Source: Medakamo hakoo (Eukaryota; Chlorophyta; Trebouxiophyceae; Coccomyxaceae). From it: a DNA stretch of 64,000 bases. Shown piece by piece: positions 1 through 8,809 of the stretch (the stretch's first letter is position 1; every line of letters starts with the position of its first letter). The position numbers and the translations under genes are program-made. The notes below the pieces were generated by a model that was not told the DNA's origin, searched no databases, and saw only the letters and a list, made by a program, of their open reading frames with translations. Where the stretch lies: assembly GCA_026636295.1 (NCBI GenBank), contig CP089451.1, positions 682,001 through 746,000 on the forward strand. Reading direction: 5' to 3'.

Positions 1-109
1 GGGGGTGTGGGTGGGGTGTGGGGGGCGTCTGTGTTGTTCAGGGCCGGAGCCGTTTTTCTGTCTTTGCTGGTTTTCTTGCCTGTGCTGAGCTGTGTGTGCG
101 TGGGCGCAG

Positions 110-165
110 GGCTGCCCCGGTGGATACACACGACCTGGATTTCTACAACGCCCGCCGCTCTCTAA
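110..165 (+). CDS. possible 3' terminal exon of a gene entering from the left
   Basis: A plausible 3' splice site (GGGCGCAG ending at 109) is followed by a short open stretch. One frame reads to a TAA at 163-165; another (AAPVDTHDLDFYNARRS) stays open into the next gene. No family is recognisable and the frame cannot be chosen. It would be convergent with the rRNA methyltransferase that ends at 213. Weak call. Confidence 0.18.
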
Positions 166-212
166 CAGGTGGGGTCGGGAGGACACACCACCACCACGGG
201 GCTCCCACTCCC

Positions 213-1058
213 TCACAGGGGGCGCTTCCCCGGCACGCCCGCCCGCCGCGGATACTTGTCCGGACTCGGCCGCACCTTCCGCACAATCAGCAGGCTGCGA
301 CCCGGCCCGCCCGGCGTCAGGGGCGGCAGGGCCACCACGTCCTCGACCTCGCCGCCGAGGTCCGCGATGGCGCGCCGCGCGGCGGCGACCTCGTCCCCGG
401 GGTCCGGCCCCTTGGCAGCCAGCCACAGGCCGCCGGGCTTCACGAGGGGCAGGCACAGTTCTGCCAGGACGCGGGCTTCGGCGACGGCGCGCGCGACGGC
501 GGCGTCGTGGGCTTCCCGGTGCGCGCCCGCCCCGGCCGCGCCCACCTCCTCCGCCCGGCCCCACACCGGGCGCGCGTTGGCCAACCCCGCGGCCCTGGCC
601 GCGCCCACCGCGAAATCCGTGCGCTTGCGCAGGGCGTCCAGCAGGGTGACGGTCCAGGCGGGTCGAGCAGCGGCTAAGACGGAGCCCGGGAAGCCCGCGC
701 CCGCGCCGACGTCGATGATGGAAAACGGAGCGGGAGGGCCGGAGGTGGAGGCCGTCGCGGCGAGGCTGTCCAGGCGGGGCAAAAAGTCGAGGGAGTCGTC
801 GATGTGGCGCCCCAGGGCGGCTTGCCTGTCCCGCACTGCCGTCAGATTGAGGTTGGCGTTGGCTTCCAGCACGCGGTCAAGGTATGCCTCGGCGCGCGCC
901 CGGCCGGCGGCGTCGATGAGGGAAGCAGTGGCGGAGGAGGTGGCCGCGCTGGCGGCGAGGCGGCGGTCGGCGGCGCGGCGTGGGCAAGGCGACTCTCGCC
1001 ACACCGCGCGGGCGCCCCTCCCTGCCGTCGCGGCGGCACGGGCGGCGGCAGTGGCCAT
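213..1058 (-). CDS. rsmG: 16S rRNA (guanine-N7) methyltransferase RsmG/GidB, probably plastid
   Basis: Single-exon protein of 281 residues. RsmG uses S-adenosylmethionine to methylate N7 of the conserved G527 in small-subunit rRNA. Family marks seen: NLNLTAVRD at about 69-77, RHIDDSLDFL at 84-93, the glycine-rich SAM loop IIDVGAGAGFPG at 114-125, and the C-terminal ending YPRRAGVPGKRPL, which is the usual end of bacterial RsmG. The first ~45 residues are rich in Ala, Arg and Ser with almost no acidic residues, as expected for an organelle transit peptide; plastid location is inferred. The first ATG is used because the transit region needs it. Only ~110 bp separate its start from the stop of the SCFD2-like gene upstream on the same strand. 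Confidence 0.93.
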   Translation of the reverse strand: MATAAARAAATAGRGARAVWRESPCPRRAADRRLAASAATSSATASLIDAAGRARAEAYLDRVLEANANLNLTAVRDRQAALGRHIDDSLDFLPRLDSLAATASTSGPPAPFSIIDVGAGAGFPGSVLAAARPAWTVTLLDALRKRTDFAVGAARAAGLANARPVWGRAEEVGAAGAGAHREAHDAAVARAVAEARVLAELCLPLVKPGGLWLAAKGPDPGDEVAAARRAIADLGGEVEDVVALPPLTPGGPGRSLLIVRKVRPSPDKYPRRAGVPGKRPL

Positions 1059-1171
1059 TGCGTGTCACAGCGGGGTGGGCAGGGCGCAGTCGGAGAGCCG
1101 GTGTGTCGGAGCGCTCCTCGCCAAATTTGTCGTTGTGACGCCCACTAGAAAAAAAAAAACCTCCTCTCTCA

Positions 1172-3562
1172 TCAACAGCAGAACACCCGCTCGTACACCT
1201 CGCCCGGCGCCAGGAGCTCCGTCCCGCCCACAATCAAGCGGGGGTGTGGCCTCCCTCCGCCACCGACGCCGCTGGCCGCCGCGTCCGCTGCCGCCGCGGC
1301 CACGGCCCGGGCGTCCGCCGGCCCACAGCCGCCGACTAAAAAGAGGATGGCTGTGTCGTGCGCGGTCGGGTCGGGCCCGCGCGGCTGGGAGGACGAGGAC
1401 GGCGCGCTGTCCCCTCCTGCCGCGCCGCGCACGGCGCCGGCCAAGCGACCCAGCCGTCCGGCAATCAGGCCGCGCAAGGACGTCGCACACGGCGTGACGC
1501 CCGGCAAGGGGCGGCGGGCCAAAAGGCGAGCCGCGAGCTCCGCGGCCGGGCGGGGCGGCGGCGCGGGCGGCGCGCCGCCGCCGTCGCCCGACCCGCCCGC
1601 CCGCAACGCCGGCGGCAAGAAGCGGCGGGCAGCAGCCACGGCTTGCAGGGCCTCCATGACCGGCGCGATGGCGTCGTCGACTTCCAGGCGCAGGGCCGCG
1701 GCCTCGAAGGCCTCGCCCTGGGCAGCGCTGGTGCGGCCGGTGGCCAGGCGCCCCAGCAGGCCGTCAGGCACCCAGCCCAGGTCGGCCAGGTCCGCCGGGT
1801 CGGCTGCCAGCAGGGCGTCCGCCAGGGCTGCGCGCACGGGCCGGGCGACCTCGTCCGGCAGGGCGGGACGCGCCGCGGCTCCGCCCGGCGCCTCCGTCCC
1901 GTCGGCCAGGCGCGCCGCGCCGCCGCCACCGCCAGGCCGCCCTGGGGAGGGGCTGGCCGCCCCGCCGCCGTCTGCGTCGGCGATGTCGGCGGCGCGCGCG
2001 GCCGCGCCTGCAGCCAGCAACAGAGCAGCTTTCAGCGCTTGTGCAGGGGACGGGCCCGCACCAGCCGCGCGGGCGAGGGCCGATGCAGCGGCCGCGCCCA
2101 GGGCGTCGAGCCCCGCCTCGGCCGCCCCTTCCAGCTCTGCTTCCGCCGCGCGCGCGCCGTCCCACGCGTCCGACGCCGGTCCGGTGCCGGCAGCGGCGGC
2201 ACCGGCTCCCAGAGCGCGCGCGCGGCGGGACTGCAAGCGCGCGGCGGGGCCGGCAGCGGCCAGAGCCGCGGCCAACGCGCCCAGCTCGGAGGCGGGCGCG
2301 GCGCCCGCCCGCCCGCGCGGCGGGACGGGCACGCCCACCGCCCGCGCGGCTTCACGCAGCCATTTGCGGATGAGCAAGCCCGCATCTCCCGCCCGCCGCG
2401 CCGCCAGGGCGTCACCCCAGGCGCCGCCGTCGTCGGCCGGGCCGGTCAGCGGCGATGCGGCATCGCCCGGCAGCGTCGCGGGCGTCAGCGAGATGGGCGG
2501 GCGGCCGACGCCGCCGCCGTCGCCCACCAGCACCGCACTCCCGCCCCTGTCCAGGCATCCGGCCATGCGGTCTAAGACGTGGTCGCCGTGGGCGGCCGTG
2601 CCGCAGGCGGTCGTGGACGGCCCGCCCGCGGCCGCGCCTCCCGGCCCGCCGCCCGCGCCCGCGGCCGCGACGGTGGCCCGGCCGTCGATGAGGATGAGGG
2701 CGGCCGGCGCCAGGGGCGTGGAGGAGGACGGCGTGGGTTGCAGGGCGACGGCGGCGCCGACGGCAGCGGCGGCCGGGCCCGCGGACAGGGCGAAGGGTTC
2801 GAGGCGCAAGCCCAGCGTGGCCGCGCCCGCGACCAGGGCCGCGGCCGTCGCCTGGGCCGCCGCGCCCGCCGCGTCCTCATCCCCTCCGCCGCCCAGGCCC
2901 CACGCCGCGCGCGTCAGTTCCGCGGGCGCACTCTCCGCCGCCAGGACAAAGGCGCCGCCCGTCCCGCCGAGGACGGGGCAGAAGTCGAGGCCCCGGACCG
3001 TGCCGCAGCCCAGGCGGCCCGACACGAGCGCCAGGCCGGCTGCTTCGGCCACCGCGTCGGCGATGGACCGGGCGTTGCCGGCGCATGGCAGGGCGCACAC
3101 GGCGAAGGCCAGGTCGTCGCCCTCGGCGCCCCAGTGGGCGCGCAGCGTCGCGCCGGCCGACGGGATGGAGGCCGGCGTGGAGAGCAGGAGGGCGATGGTC
3201 GGCCTCGCGCCCGCGTCGCATCGGCCGCCCGCCAACAGCCGGGCCGCCGCGCGCACGACGCCCGCTTCCCGCCTTGCCACCTCGCGCGGCACGTCCTCGT
3301 CAATCAGGCCGACCACATGCACGGCCTGGCTCAGGTCGGCCCTGCTCAGAAACCAGCCGGGCGTCGCACCAATGGCGCGCGCGGCCTCGAGCGCGCCCGC
3401 GTCGGCGTGGACCAGGACGGGCCCGGCCGACGAGGCGGTGGACCGGTTTTGGGCGTGGGCGGAGGACAGGCAGACGGCCAGGGAGGACGCCAGGGCTTGG
3501 CGGGCGGGCGGGCCCAGTGGTGGCGGGAAGGGCGGCGGTGGAGGAGGAGGTGGGACGGACAT
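1172..3562 (-). CDS. Sec1/Munc18-family protein, SCFD2-like
   Basis: Single-exon protein of 796 residues, very rich in Ala and Gly. Sec1-family proteins bind SNARE complexes; SCFD2 is a poorly studied member. Resemblances to SCFD2, in the right order: ALILIDG...TVAAAG (counterpart of the LLVLDRTLDL region), HGDHVLDRM (HGDNLVEKI in animals), WGDALAARRAGDAGLLIRKW, and near the end AILFLVGGCG followed by RLIVGGTELLAPGEV, matching the family's VGG and xTxLL segments. The chosen start begins MSVPPPPPP; an in-frame ATG 34 codons upstream (3664) is possible but adds an atypical basic stretch. Two to three low-complexity Ala/Gly insertions lengthen it relative to animal SCFD2. The family is recognised from scattered motifs, so an alignment would be useful. 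Confidence 0.68.
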   Translation of the reverse strand: MSVPPPPPPPPFPPPLGPPARQALASSLAVCLSSAHAQNRSTASSAGPVLVHADAGALEAARAIGATPGWFLSRADLSQAVHVVGLIDEDVPREVARREAGVVRAAARLLAGGRCDAGARPTIALLLSTPASIPSAGATLRAHWGAEGDDLAFAVCALPCAGNARSIADAVAEAAGLALVSGRLGCGTVRGLDFCPVLGGTGGAFVLAAESAPAELTRAAWGLGGGGDEDAAGAAAQATAAALVAGAATLGLRLEPFALSAGPAAAAVGAAVALQPTPSSSTPLAPAALILIDGRATVAAAGAGGGPGGAAAGGPSTTACGTAAHGDHVLDRMAGCLDRGGSAVLVGDGGGVGRPPISLTPATLPGDAASPLTGPADDGGAWGDALAARRAGDAGLLIRKWLREAARAVGVPVPPRGRAGAAPASELGALAAALAAAGPAARLQSRRARALGAGAAAAGTGPASDAWDGARAAEAELEGAAEAGLDALGAAAASALARAAGAGPSPAQALKAALLLAAGAAARAADIADADGGGAASPSPGRPGGGGGAARLADGTEAPGGAAARPALPDEVARPVRAALADALLAADPADLADLGWVPDGLLGRLATGRTSAAQGEAFEAAALRLEVDDAIAPVMEALQAVAAARRFLPPALRAGGSGDGGGAPPAPPPRPAAELAARLLARRPLPGVTPCATSLRGLIAGRLGRLAGAVRGAAGGDSAPSSSSQPRGPDPTAHDTAILFLVGGCGPADARAVAAAAADAAASGVGGGGRPHPRLIVGGTELLAPGEVYERVFCC

Positions 3563-3687
3563 GATGTATGTGCAGGGGGGCGGTGGTGTGTGCAGGCCGC
3601 GGCGGCCTTGCCTAGTCTGGCAGCCATCTGCCCTCATATACCCCTTTTTATTACTTTTTGACAATCAACGCTGAACTGCGAGACCGT

Positions 3688-3793
3688 GCTGGATTAGCTC
3701 AGAGGTAGAGCACTCGTTTAGTACGAAACGCGACGTCAGTCAAACCGTGAACTCAGAAGCGAGAGGCCCTGGGTTCAATTCCCAGATTCAGCA
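3688..3793 (+). tRNA. tRNA-Thr(AGT) with a 34-nt intron
   Basis: Folded by eye. Acceptor stem GCTGGAT (3688-3694) pairs with ATTCAGC (3786-3792; one G-T), discriminator A at 3793. D arm GCTC/GAGC; anticodon stem CTCGT/GCGAG; anticodon loop TTAGTAA with anticodon AGT at 3720-3722; variable loop AGGCC; T arm CTGGG-TTCAATT-CCCAG. An intron of 34 nt (3724-3757) sits after position 37, the standard nuclear site. Box A (TAGCTCAGAGG) and box B (GGTTCAATTCC) are present. The exon sequence closely resembles plant tRNA-Thr(AGU). CCA is not encoded. Confidence 0.93.
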
Positions 3794-4312
3794 GATCCGA
3801 TTCGTCGGCTCTTTCCATTGCATTTTGCTGCTGCTTTTGGACGGCGGGCGGGGCGGGCGGGCGGGGGAAGGGGCGGGAAGGCGGAGGGAGGGCGTGTGGA
3901 GGAGGGCACGCAGGGTCGACTCGCCCGCGCAGAGCGGGCGTTTTTTTTTCCTTCACCGTCCCACGGCGGCGCGCCTTTTACGCGACGCACCCGCCACCGC
4001 CCACACCAAGCCGTTCAGTGAGGGTGGGTTTGGCGTGGGGCGGCGCGCGTGCGTGCGGGAGGGATGGAGGGCGTGCGGTGAAAGAAGCACAATGGCGGCG
4101 GCGGCGGCGGGCGGCTGGACTTGGGCGGCGGGCGCCGCGGGCGGCGATGCGGCTGCCCATCCACACCGCGGCCGCCACACACCGCGACCCGCGCGACAGG
4201 CCGCCAGGCTTCCATACATGCAAGGCGCGGCGCGAAACGTTGATGGGAGCGCTCCCACATCCGAGAGGCCGTGTGTGTGTGTGGGGGGGTGCAGCACAAA
4301 AAACTAAACTCT
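3794..4312. other. intergenic region between tRNA-Thr and COX11
   Basis: A run of T follows the tRNA within ~40 bp and can end Pol III transcription. The rest is GC-rich low-complexity sequence with a T9 run near 3940. Short open frames exist on both strands but none has a recognisable product. It probably includes the COX11 3' UTR. Confidence 0.5.
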
Positions 4313-5265
4313 CTAACCTCCACTCCCGCCCGGCCCGCCACCACCATACCCCGCCGCCGCCGCCGCCGCCACGGCCGCCCGCGCCTCCTCCCCTTCCTCG
4401 CCCTCCCCCACCAGGAAGAACGTGTACGACAGGGTCAGGCTGTCCACGTTGGCCAGGCGCGGGTCGGTGCCCGCCTCCTCGTCCAGGTAAAAGAGGACGG
4501 GCATGTCGACGCGCTCGCCCGGGCCCAGGCGCTGCTCCTCGAAGCAGAAGCACTGCACCTTGTTGAAGTGCGGGCCCGCCGCCGCGGGCGCGACGTTGTA
4601 CGTCGACACGCCCGTGACGGCGTGCGGCGCGTTGTTGGTGGCGGTGAAGAAGGCGAGGGCGGCCTGGCCCGGGCGCACGCGCACCGCGCGCTGCGCGGGC
4701 GCAAACCGCCAGGGCAGCCCGGACGCGGTGTCGGCGTTAAAAGTGACCGTGAACTCCCGGGCCGGTGCCTGGCTGTGCAGGCCGGCCGCGGCGGCGGCCC
4801 TGCGGGCGCGCAGTTTGTCCTCGACGGCCGCGCCTTGTTGGACGGTGCCGCCAAAGCCCGTGGCCTGGCAAAACATTCTGTGGCGTGTGTGGGCGTGGTG
4901 GTGTGGCCGTGGTGTGGGCGTCGGTCGGGTTTTGGCTGGAGCCGACCGCGCCGCCGCTGCTGGAAAAGAAAAGCACGGCACGGGCCGCACGCCACGCCCC
5001 CCCTCCTGCCTCCCACCACCACTCCCCCTCACCTGTACAGCGGGACAGCGCCGTACGTCGCGCCGACCATGCCCACCACCAGCGCGGCGAGGTACAGGCC
5101 CTGTTCGCCGGCGCGGCCCGCGCCCCGGTGCGGCGCGCGCGGCGGCGGTGGTCGCGGCGGCGCCGTCGAGTAGGACGCCGGTTGCGTCGGTTGCCAAAAC
5201 GCCGTCCCAGCCGCCTGGCGGGCTTGCCCCGACCGGCGGGCGGCCGCGGCCAGGGCGCGCAGCAT
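4313..5265 (-). CDS. COX11: COX11 cytochrome c oxidase copper chaperone
   Basis: Two exons, 5265-5033 and 4877-4313, joined as VPLY-R-MFCQATG (intron 5032-4878, GTGAGG...ACAG), giving 265 residues. COX11 delivers copper to the CuB site of cytochrome oxidase subunit 1 from the mitochondrial inner membrane. Seen: a presequence-like N-terminus, one membrane segment (LYLAALVVGMVGATYGAVPL) at about 56-75, then the signature PLYRMFCQATGFGGT, the copper-binding CFCFEEQ motif, and the ending DSLTLSYTFFLVGE. The C-terminal ~25 residues are a Gly/Ala tail not usual in the family. The start ATG lies 15 nt after the stop of a small ORF on the same strand, which might instead be an upstream part of this gene (see next entry). 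Confidence 0.93.
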
Positions 5266-5280
5266 GTGGACGGCAACCCA

Positions 5281-5591
5281 CTAGTCGCGCCGACCACCAG
5301 CGGCGACGACGGCCGCGCGCGCCGACCCTTTCGCAAAGCCTGGCTGCGGGCGCGCCTGCTGGCCACTCACGGCTCCGCTCTTCAGCACGGGCGCAGCTAC
5401 CAGGCCTAAAGCTCCAAAGGCGGCGGCGCCCAGGGCGAGGACCTGCCGGGATGAGGCGGGGGGCGGGCGTCAATTGCAGCGCGAGCAAGAGCACACAGGA
5501 AAACGACCCCTCTCTTCTCCCCGCCAATCCCACTCACCAGCAGGCGGGCGCGGGCGGCAGAGGCGGCGGACGCGGGTGACGGCGTGGGCAT
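5281..5591 (-). CDS. small 71-residue single-pass protein, or 5' exons of COX11
   Basis: Exon 1 is 5591-5538 and exon 2 is 5442-5281 (intron 5537-5443, GTGAGT...GGCAG, phase 0). The product starts MPTPSPASAASAARARLL, continues with a hydrophobic segment VLALGAAAFGALGLVAAPVL, and ends in a basic tail; stop TAG is 15 nt before the COX11 ATG. No family recognised. A second reading exists: a strong donor (GCC|GTGAGT, near 5350) and the AG of that same stop could remove the tail and join this ORF in frame to COX11 (GA-WVAVH-MLRAL), giving COX11 a longer N-terminus. The putative second intron has a poor pyrimidine tract, so I slightly favour a separate or dicistronic small ORF. Confidence 0.42.
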
Positions 5592-6064
5592 GCACTGCGT
5601 GGGAAGAGAGAGAGAGAGGCAGAGAGAGAGAGAGAAAGAGAGAGGAAAGAGGAAAAAGCAAGAGCAAAAGAGGAAGTGGAGAGCGGTGCCTGACGTGGCG
5701 CGTCTTGATTAGGCGCCCCGCCCACGCCCTCATCCGTCCGCCCACCCCGCCTCGTCTGCCTCGTGTCAGGGAGCCAGCATCTGCGAGGTTCAGTCTTGGG
5801 ATGTCGCACAGCCCGAGTCTGCGTTTTCAGCCTCCATCGTGGCGGTGGGAGAATTGCGTTCCGCAGCGCAAATGCGCTAGGGGTTTTTTCCATCCGCAAC
5901 ACGCACTGTTTTTACACACCATCCGGGCCCGGCACTCCACTCCCACCCTGACCAAACGCATGCAAACAATACGGGCAAGTAAAGGGAGGCGGAGGGCTGG
6001 CGGAAGACGGGAAGACAAGGGCGGGGCGGCGACACGCACGCCCCGCAAGAAAAAAAAAAAACCC
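5592..6064. other. intergenic region with a purine (GA) tract
   Basis: Contains a GA-rich low-complexity run (about 5600-5680), then mixed GC-rich sequence with an A11-12 run just before the miniprotein stop. No coding pattern is visible; it holds the 5' region of the small ORF/COX11 unit and the 3' UTR of the miniprotein gene. Confidence 0.45.
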
Positions 6065-6381
6065 TCATGCCTTCTTCATCCACTGGCCGACTTCGTCCGC
6101 GTACGAGCCCCACGTGAATTTGCCGCCACCGCCGCCCTTTTTGGGCGCGCCAGGGATGCCCATACCTGTGTTTTGAAAGGGCCAGAGGCGGGGAAAGGGT
6201 GAGAAACGCGAGGTATTCTTGGTTCTTGGCCGGCGCGCGCGCGCCCTGGCCAGGAAGAAGCTGCGACGCGCGCCCCGCCGCATGCGAAAAAAAACGCACC
6301 AGACTTGCGGTCCAGGCGCTTGTCTTTCAAGTTTTTGCGTTCGATGTCACGGGGGTGCGTGGGACGGTGGTGCGACGGCAT
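6065..6381 (-). CDS. 60-residue basic miniprotein with SERBP1/Stm1-like motif
   Basis: Exons 6381-6300 and 6165-6065 (intron 6299-6166, GTGCGT...CACAG, phase 1) encode 60 residues: a basic N-terminus with HPRDIERKNLKDKRLDRKSG, then PKKGGGGGKFTWGSYADEV and MKKA at the end. The pattern D-R-x-S-G ... K-K-G-G-x-G-x-x-x-W-G is the core of the hyaluronan/mRNA-binding (HABP4/SERBP1, yeast Stm1) family, whose longer members bind inactive 80S ribosomes or mRNA. Here only that core is present. Role in ribosome or RNA binding is inferred from the motif alone. Correct splicing restores the SG-GIP junction without frameshift, supporting a real gene. Confidence 0.7.
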
Positions 6382-6508
6382 GGTGTGCGGCGAGGGCGTG
6401 GACGGGGGTCGCGGAAGAGGAGAGCTGTTTTTTTTCTTCTTCTAAATGAAGTCGGGGGTCTCCGTTGCCCTCTCTCCGTTTCGGGGCGCTCTCTCTCCTC
6501 ACTGCTGC

Positions 6509-7799
6509 TCACTCTACACCTCCTCCACCCCCCGCCGCCAGCGCCACCACCGCCCGCTCGCACGCCCGGCGCAGGGTCCGCCGCTGCCGCGCGTTCAGGA
6601 GCGGGGACGGACCGCCCTCGCCCGCGGCCGCCGCTGCGACCAGGCCCAGGCCGGCGCACAGGGACGCGACTTGCAGGGCGGCGGGCGGGACGGGGCCGGG
6701 CCGCTGGTGCTGCTGCTGCTGCTGTGGGTGCGAGGCGGACGAGGCCGTGGACGACGACGGCGGCGGCGGCGGCGTGGGCGGCGGCGTGTGGCGCACGGGG
6801 TGCGCCGCGTACGCCGGCGGGCCGTGGAAGCCCGGCGGCGCGTACTGAGGGTGGTGGTGCGCGGGCGGGCCGTGAAAGGGCGGGCCGCGCGGCGCCCACT
6901 GGTGGGCGGCGGGGCGGTGGGAGGCCTGCGCCAGGGCCCACCCCCGCGGCGGCGCGGCGCCGCGCCAGCCGCCGCCGCCGCAGCCGCCAAACACGGACGG
7001 CGGCGGCGATGGCGCCGCCGCGCCGCTGGCCGCCACGGACCCGTAGTCAGCCAGGGCGGCCGCCCAGTCGCCCGACCCCATGGAGGCCTGGTGGCGCGGC
7101 GGCCCGTGGGCGTGGGCGATGTGGTGGAAGTGGTGCGGGTGGTGGTGGTAGGAGGGCGGGGGCGGGTGCGCCGGCGGCGGCGGCGTGTGCGCCTGGTGGT
7201 GGTGGTGGTGGTGCGTGGGCGGCGTGGAAATGGCCGCAAAGGCCGCGCGCGCGGCCACAGCGGCCGCCGCCGATGCCGAGACGGGCGAGCCAGGCTCGAC
7301 GGGCGGCGGCAGCGCGGCCGTCGCGGCGGCGGCCGCGGCAGCAGCTGCGGCGGCCGCGTTGGCGTCCGGTGGCGCAAACGACCGCACGCGGGCGAGGGCG
7401 CTGCCAGACCCAAACGTCCGGCGGAGTGGGGACGAGTTGACGACGCCGGCTTGCGGCGAAAACTCGACTGAGTTGGTTGGTTGGGATGGATGGGATGGGA
7501 TGGATGGATGGTGGGTGGGGCGGTTGTTTTTTTTTTGTGGGGGGAGTTGAGAACGATGACAGGACGGACCACGCACCGCCGTCAAACAGGCGAGCAATGC
7601 CAGACGAGCGCGTCGGCAGCAGGGGTCGGCCTAGGACGAGGCCGCCGCTCCCGCCCCCGGACGGCGTCCGGGGCAGGCGGACGCGGAGCGGCGACGCGGC
7701 CGGGCCGCGCGGCGACGGGTTTGCCAGTGACGGCGGCGGCGGACCCGCGTCCGAGGGAGGAGGCGCGCCGAGCGGCGGGACGGCCTGGACGGTCGCCAT
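6509..7799 (-). CDS. unrecognised Pro/Ala/His-rich protein
   Basis: Exons 7799-7577 and 7467-6509 (intron 7576-7468, GTGCGT...CTCAG, phase 1) give 393 residues. The splice joins IARLFDG to VEFSPQAG. The best non-repetitive part is LFDGVEFSPQAG...SSPLRRTFGSGSALARVRSF (about 70-108), then Ala runs, His-rich stretches (HHHHHH; YHHHPHHFHH), Pro/Gln tracts, and a basic C-terminal helix LLNARQRRTLRRACERAV. Such composition is common in nuclear or RNA-granule proteins, but I recognise no family and propose no function. It is head-to-head with the gene at 8051 (251 bp apart). Confidence 0.6.
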
Positions 7800-8050
7800 G
7801 TCGGCGCGCCGCTCGTCGGTGGGTGGGCGCGGGCGCGGGGCGCAGGGCCCGGCGGGGCCCCTCTCCTTTGTGTCCGGTCGCCGGCGGGCGGAAAAAAGGG
7901 GGTGTGGTCTTCCGAGGGTTGTTTTCGGTGGGCCGGCCGAGGCCGCGCTCGCTCGCCGGCGTGCGCGCACACTATTTTTTTTTCGCGCCGCGCTCTCTGC
8001 CTAGCGCGCGCATACGTCCTGCCCTCCCCTTCACTCGCATCCTTCCCCCC

Positions 8051-8581
8051 ATGCAAGCCTGCCTGTTTGCGGGCTCGCCCAGCCGGGCAAATGGCGCGGC
8101 CGTGCGTTCCGCCGCTCCCGCGCGGCTGGCGCGTCTTAGTCGGCGGCGCGACGACGGCCGCGCGCGGCCAACCCGACCCTCTCCCACCACCACCACCGCC
8201 GCGGCTGGGGGCGACGCGTCCATCTCCTTTGACGCCGCCGTCACCGCCACGGCCGAGCCGTCGACGGCTACTGCGGCCGTCGACGCTGCCGTCTCCGCCT
8301 CGCCGTCCTCTGCTTCCATCCTGACGCAGGCGCCCGACGCCGTCGTCAGCGCGGGCTTTGTCGCGGCGGCGGTCGCTTTGACGATCGTCACGCTCGGCGT
8401 CGGCTACCTGTCCTTCCTGTCGTGGCGGGATGCGCGGGATGAGAAGGCGGCCGCGGAAGCGGAGGCCGCCGCTGAACGGCGGCGCGCGGCGGCCGAAGCG
8501 GCCAGCCCGGGGAAGGGCAAGCCGCCCAAGCGCAAAAAGGAGGTGACGTCGCGTGGTGGCGGGCAAGGGTTTGGCGGGTGA
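8051..8581 (+). CDS. unrecognised single-pass membrane protein, probably plastid
   Basis: Single exon, 176 residues. The first ~60 residues are Ala/Arg/Ser-rich and nearly free of acids, like a plastid transit peptide. A low-complexity Thr/Ala linker follows, then one clear membrane segment (AGFVAAAVALTIVTLGVGYLS at about 100-121) and a charged helical tail (SWRDARDEKAAAEAEAAAE...) ending in a Lys/Arg-rich stretch PPKRKKEV. No family is recognised. Topology would place the coiled, basic tail on one face of the membrane. The ATG follows a C-rich leader and is the first in frame. Confidence 0.6.
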   Translation: MQACLFAGSPSRANGAAVRSAAPARLARLSRRRDDGRARPTRPSPTTTTAAAGGDASISFDAAVTATAEPSTATAAVDAAVSASPSSASILTQAPDAVVSAGFVAAAVALTIVTLGVGYLSFLSWRDARDEKAAAEAEAAAERRRAAAEAASPGKGKPPKRKKEVTSRGGGQGFGG

Positions 8582-8809
8582 TTGGATTGGGGGGAGGGGG
8601 CGACGGCAGGGGGAGAGCGTCGTGTGTGTATGTCAAGCTTCTGCTGCCTTGTTCCGTGTTTGTCATGCCGTGGAACGTTGCGCGTCGCGTTTTTTTGTGT
8701 GGGTGCGCTGCGCGGGTGGTGTGTGCGTGCCCCACGCGCCCCCCACCCGTGCTCCCCAATCCCATGCACCCCCGCACTTACTTTCTCTTCCGTCAAGACT
8801 CTACTGCTC

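Noticed and set aside
1347-3674. 775-codon open frame on the + strand
   Set aside because: It is the mirror of the SCFD2-like gene; composition is Ala/Arg/Pro noise of GC-rich antisense sequence with no domain.
4092-4307. Short + strand open frame starting MAAAAAGGW near 4092
   Set aside because: Lies in the COX11 3' flank, Ala/Gly/Arg-rich, no splice support and no motif.
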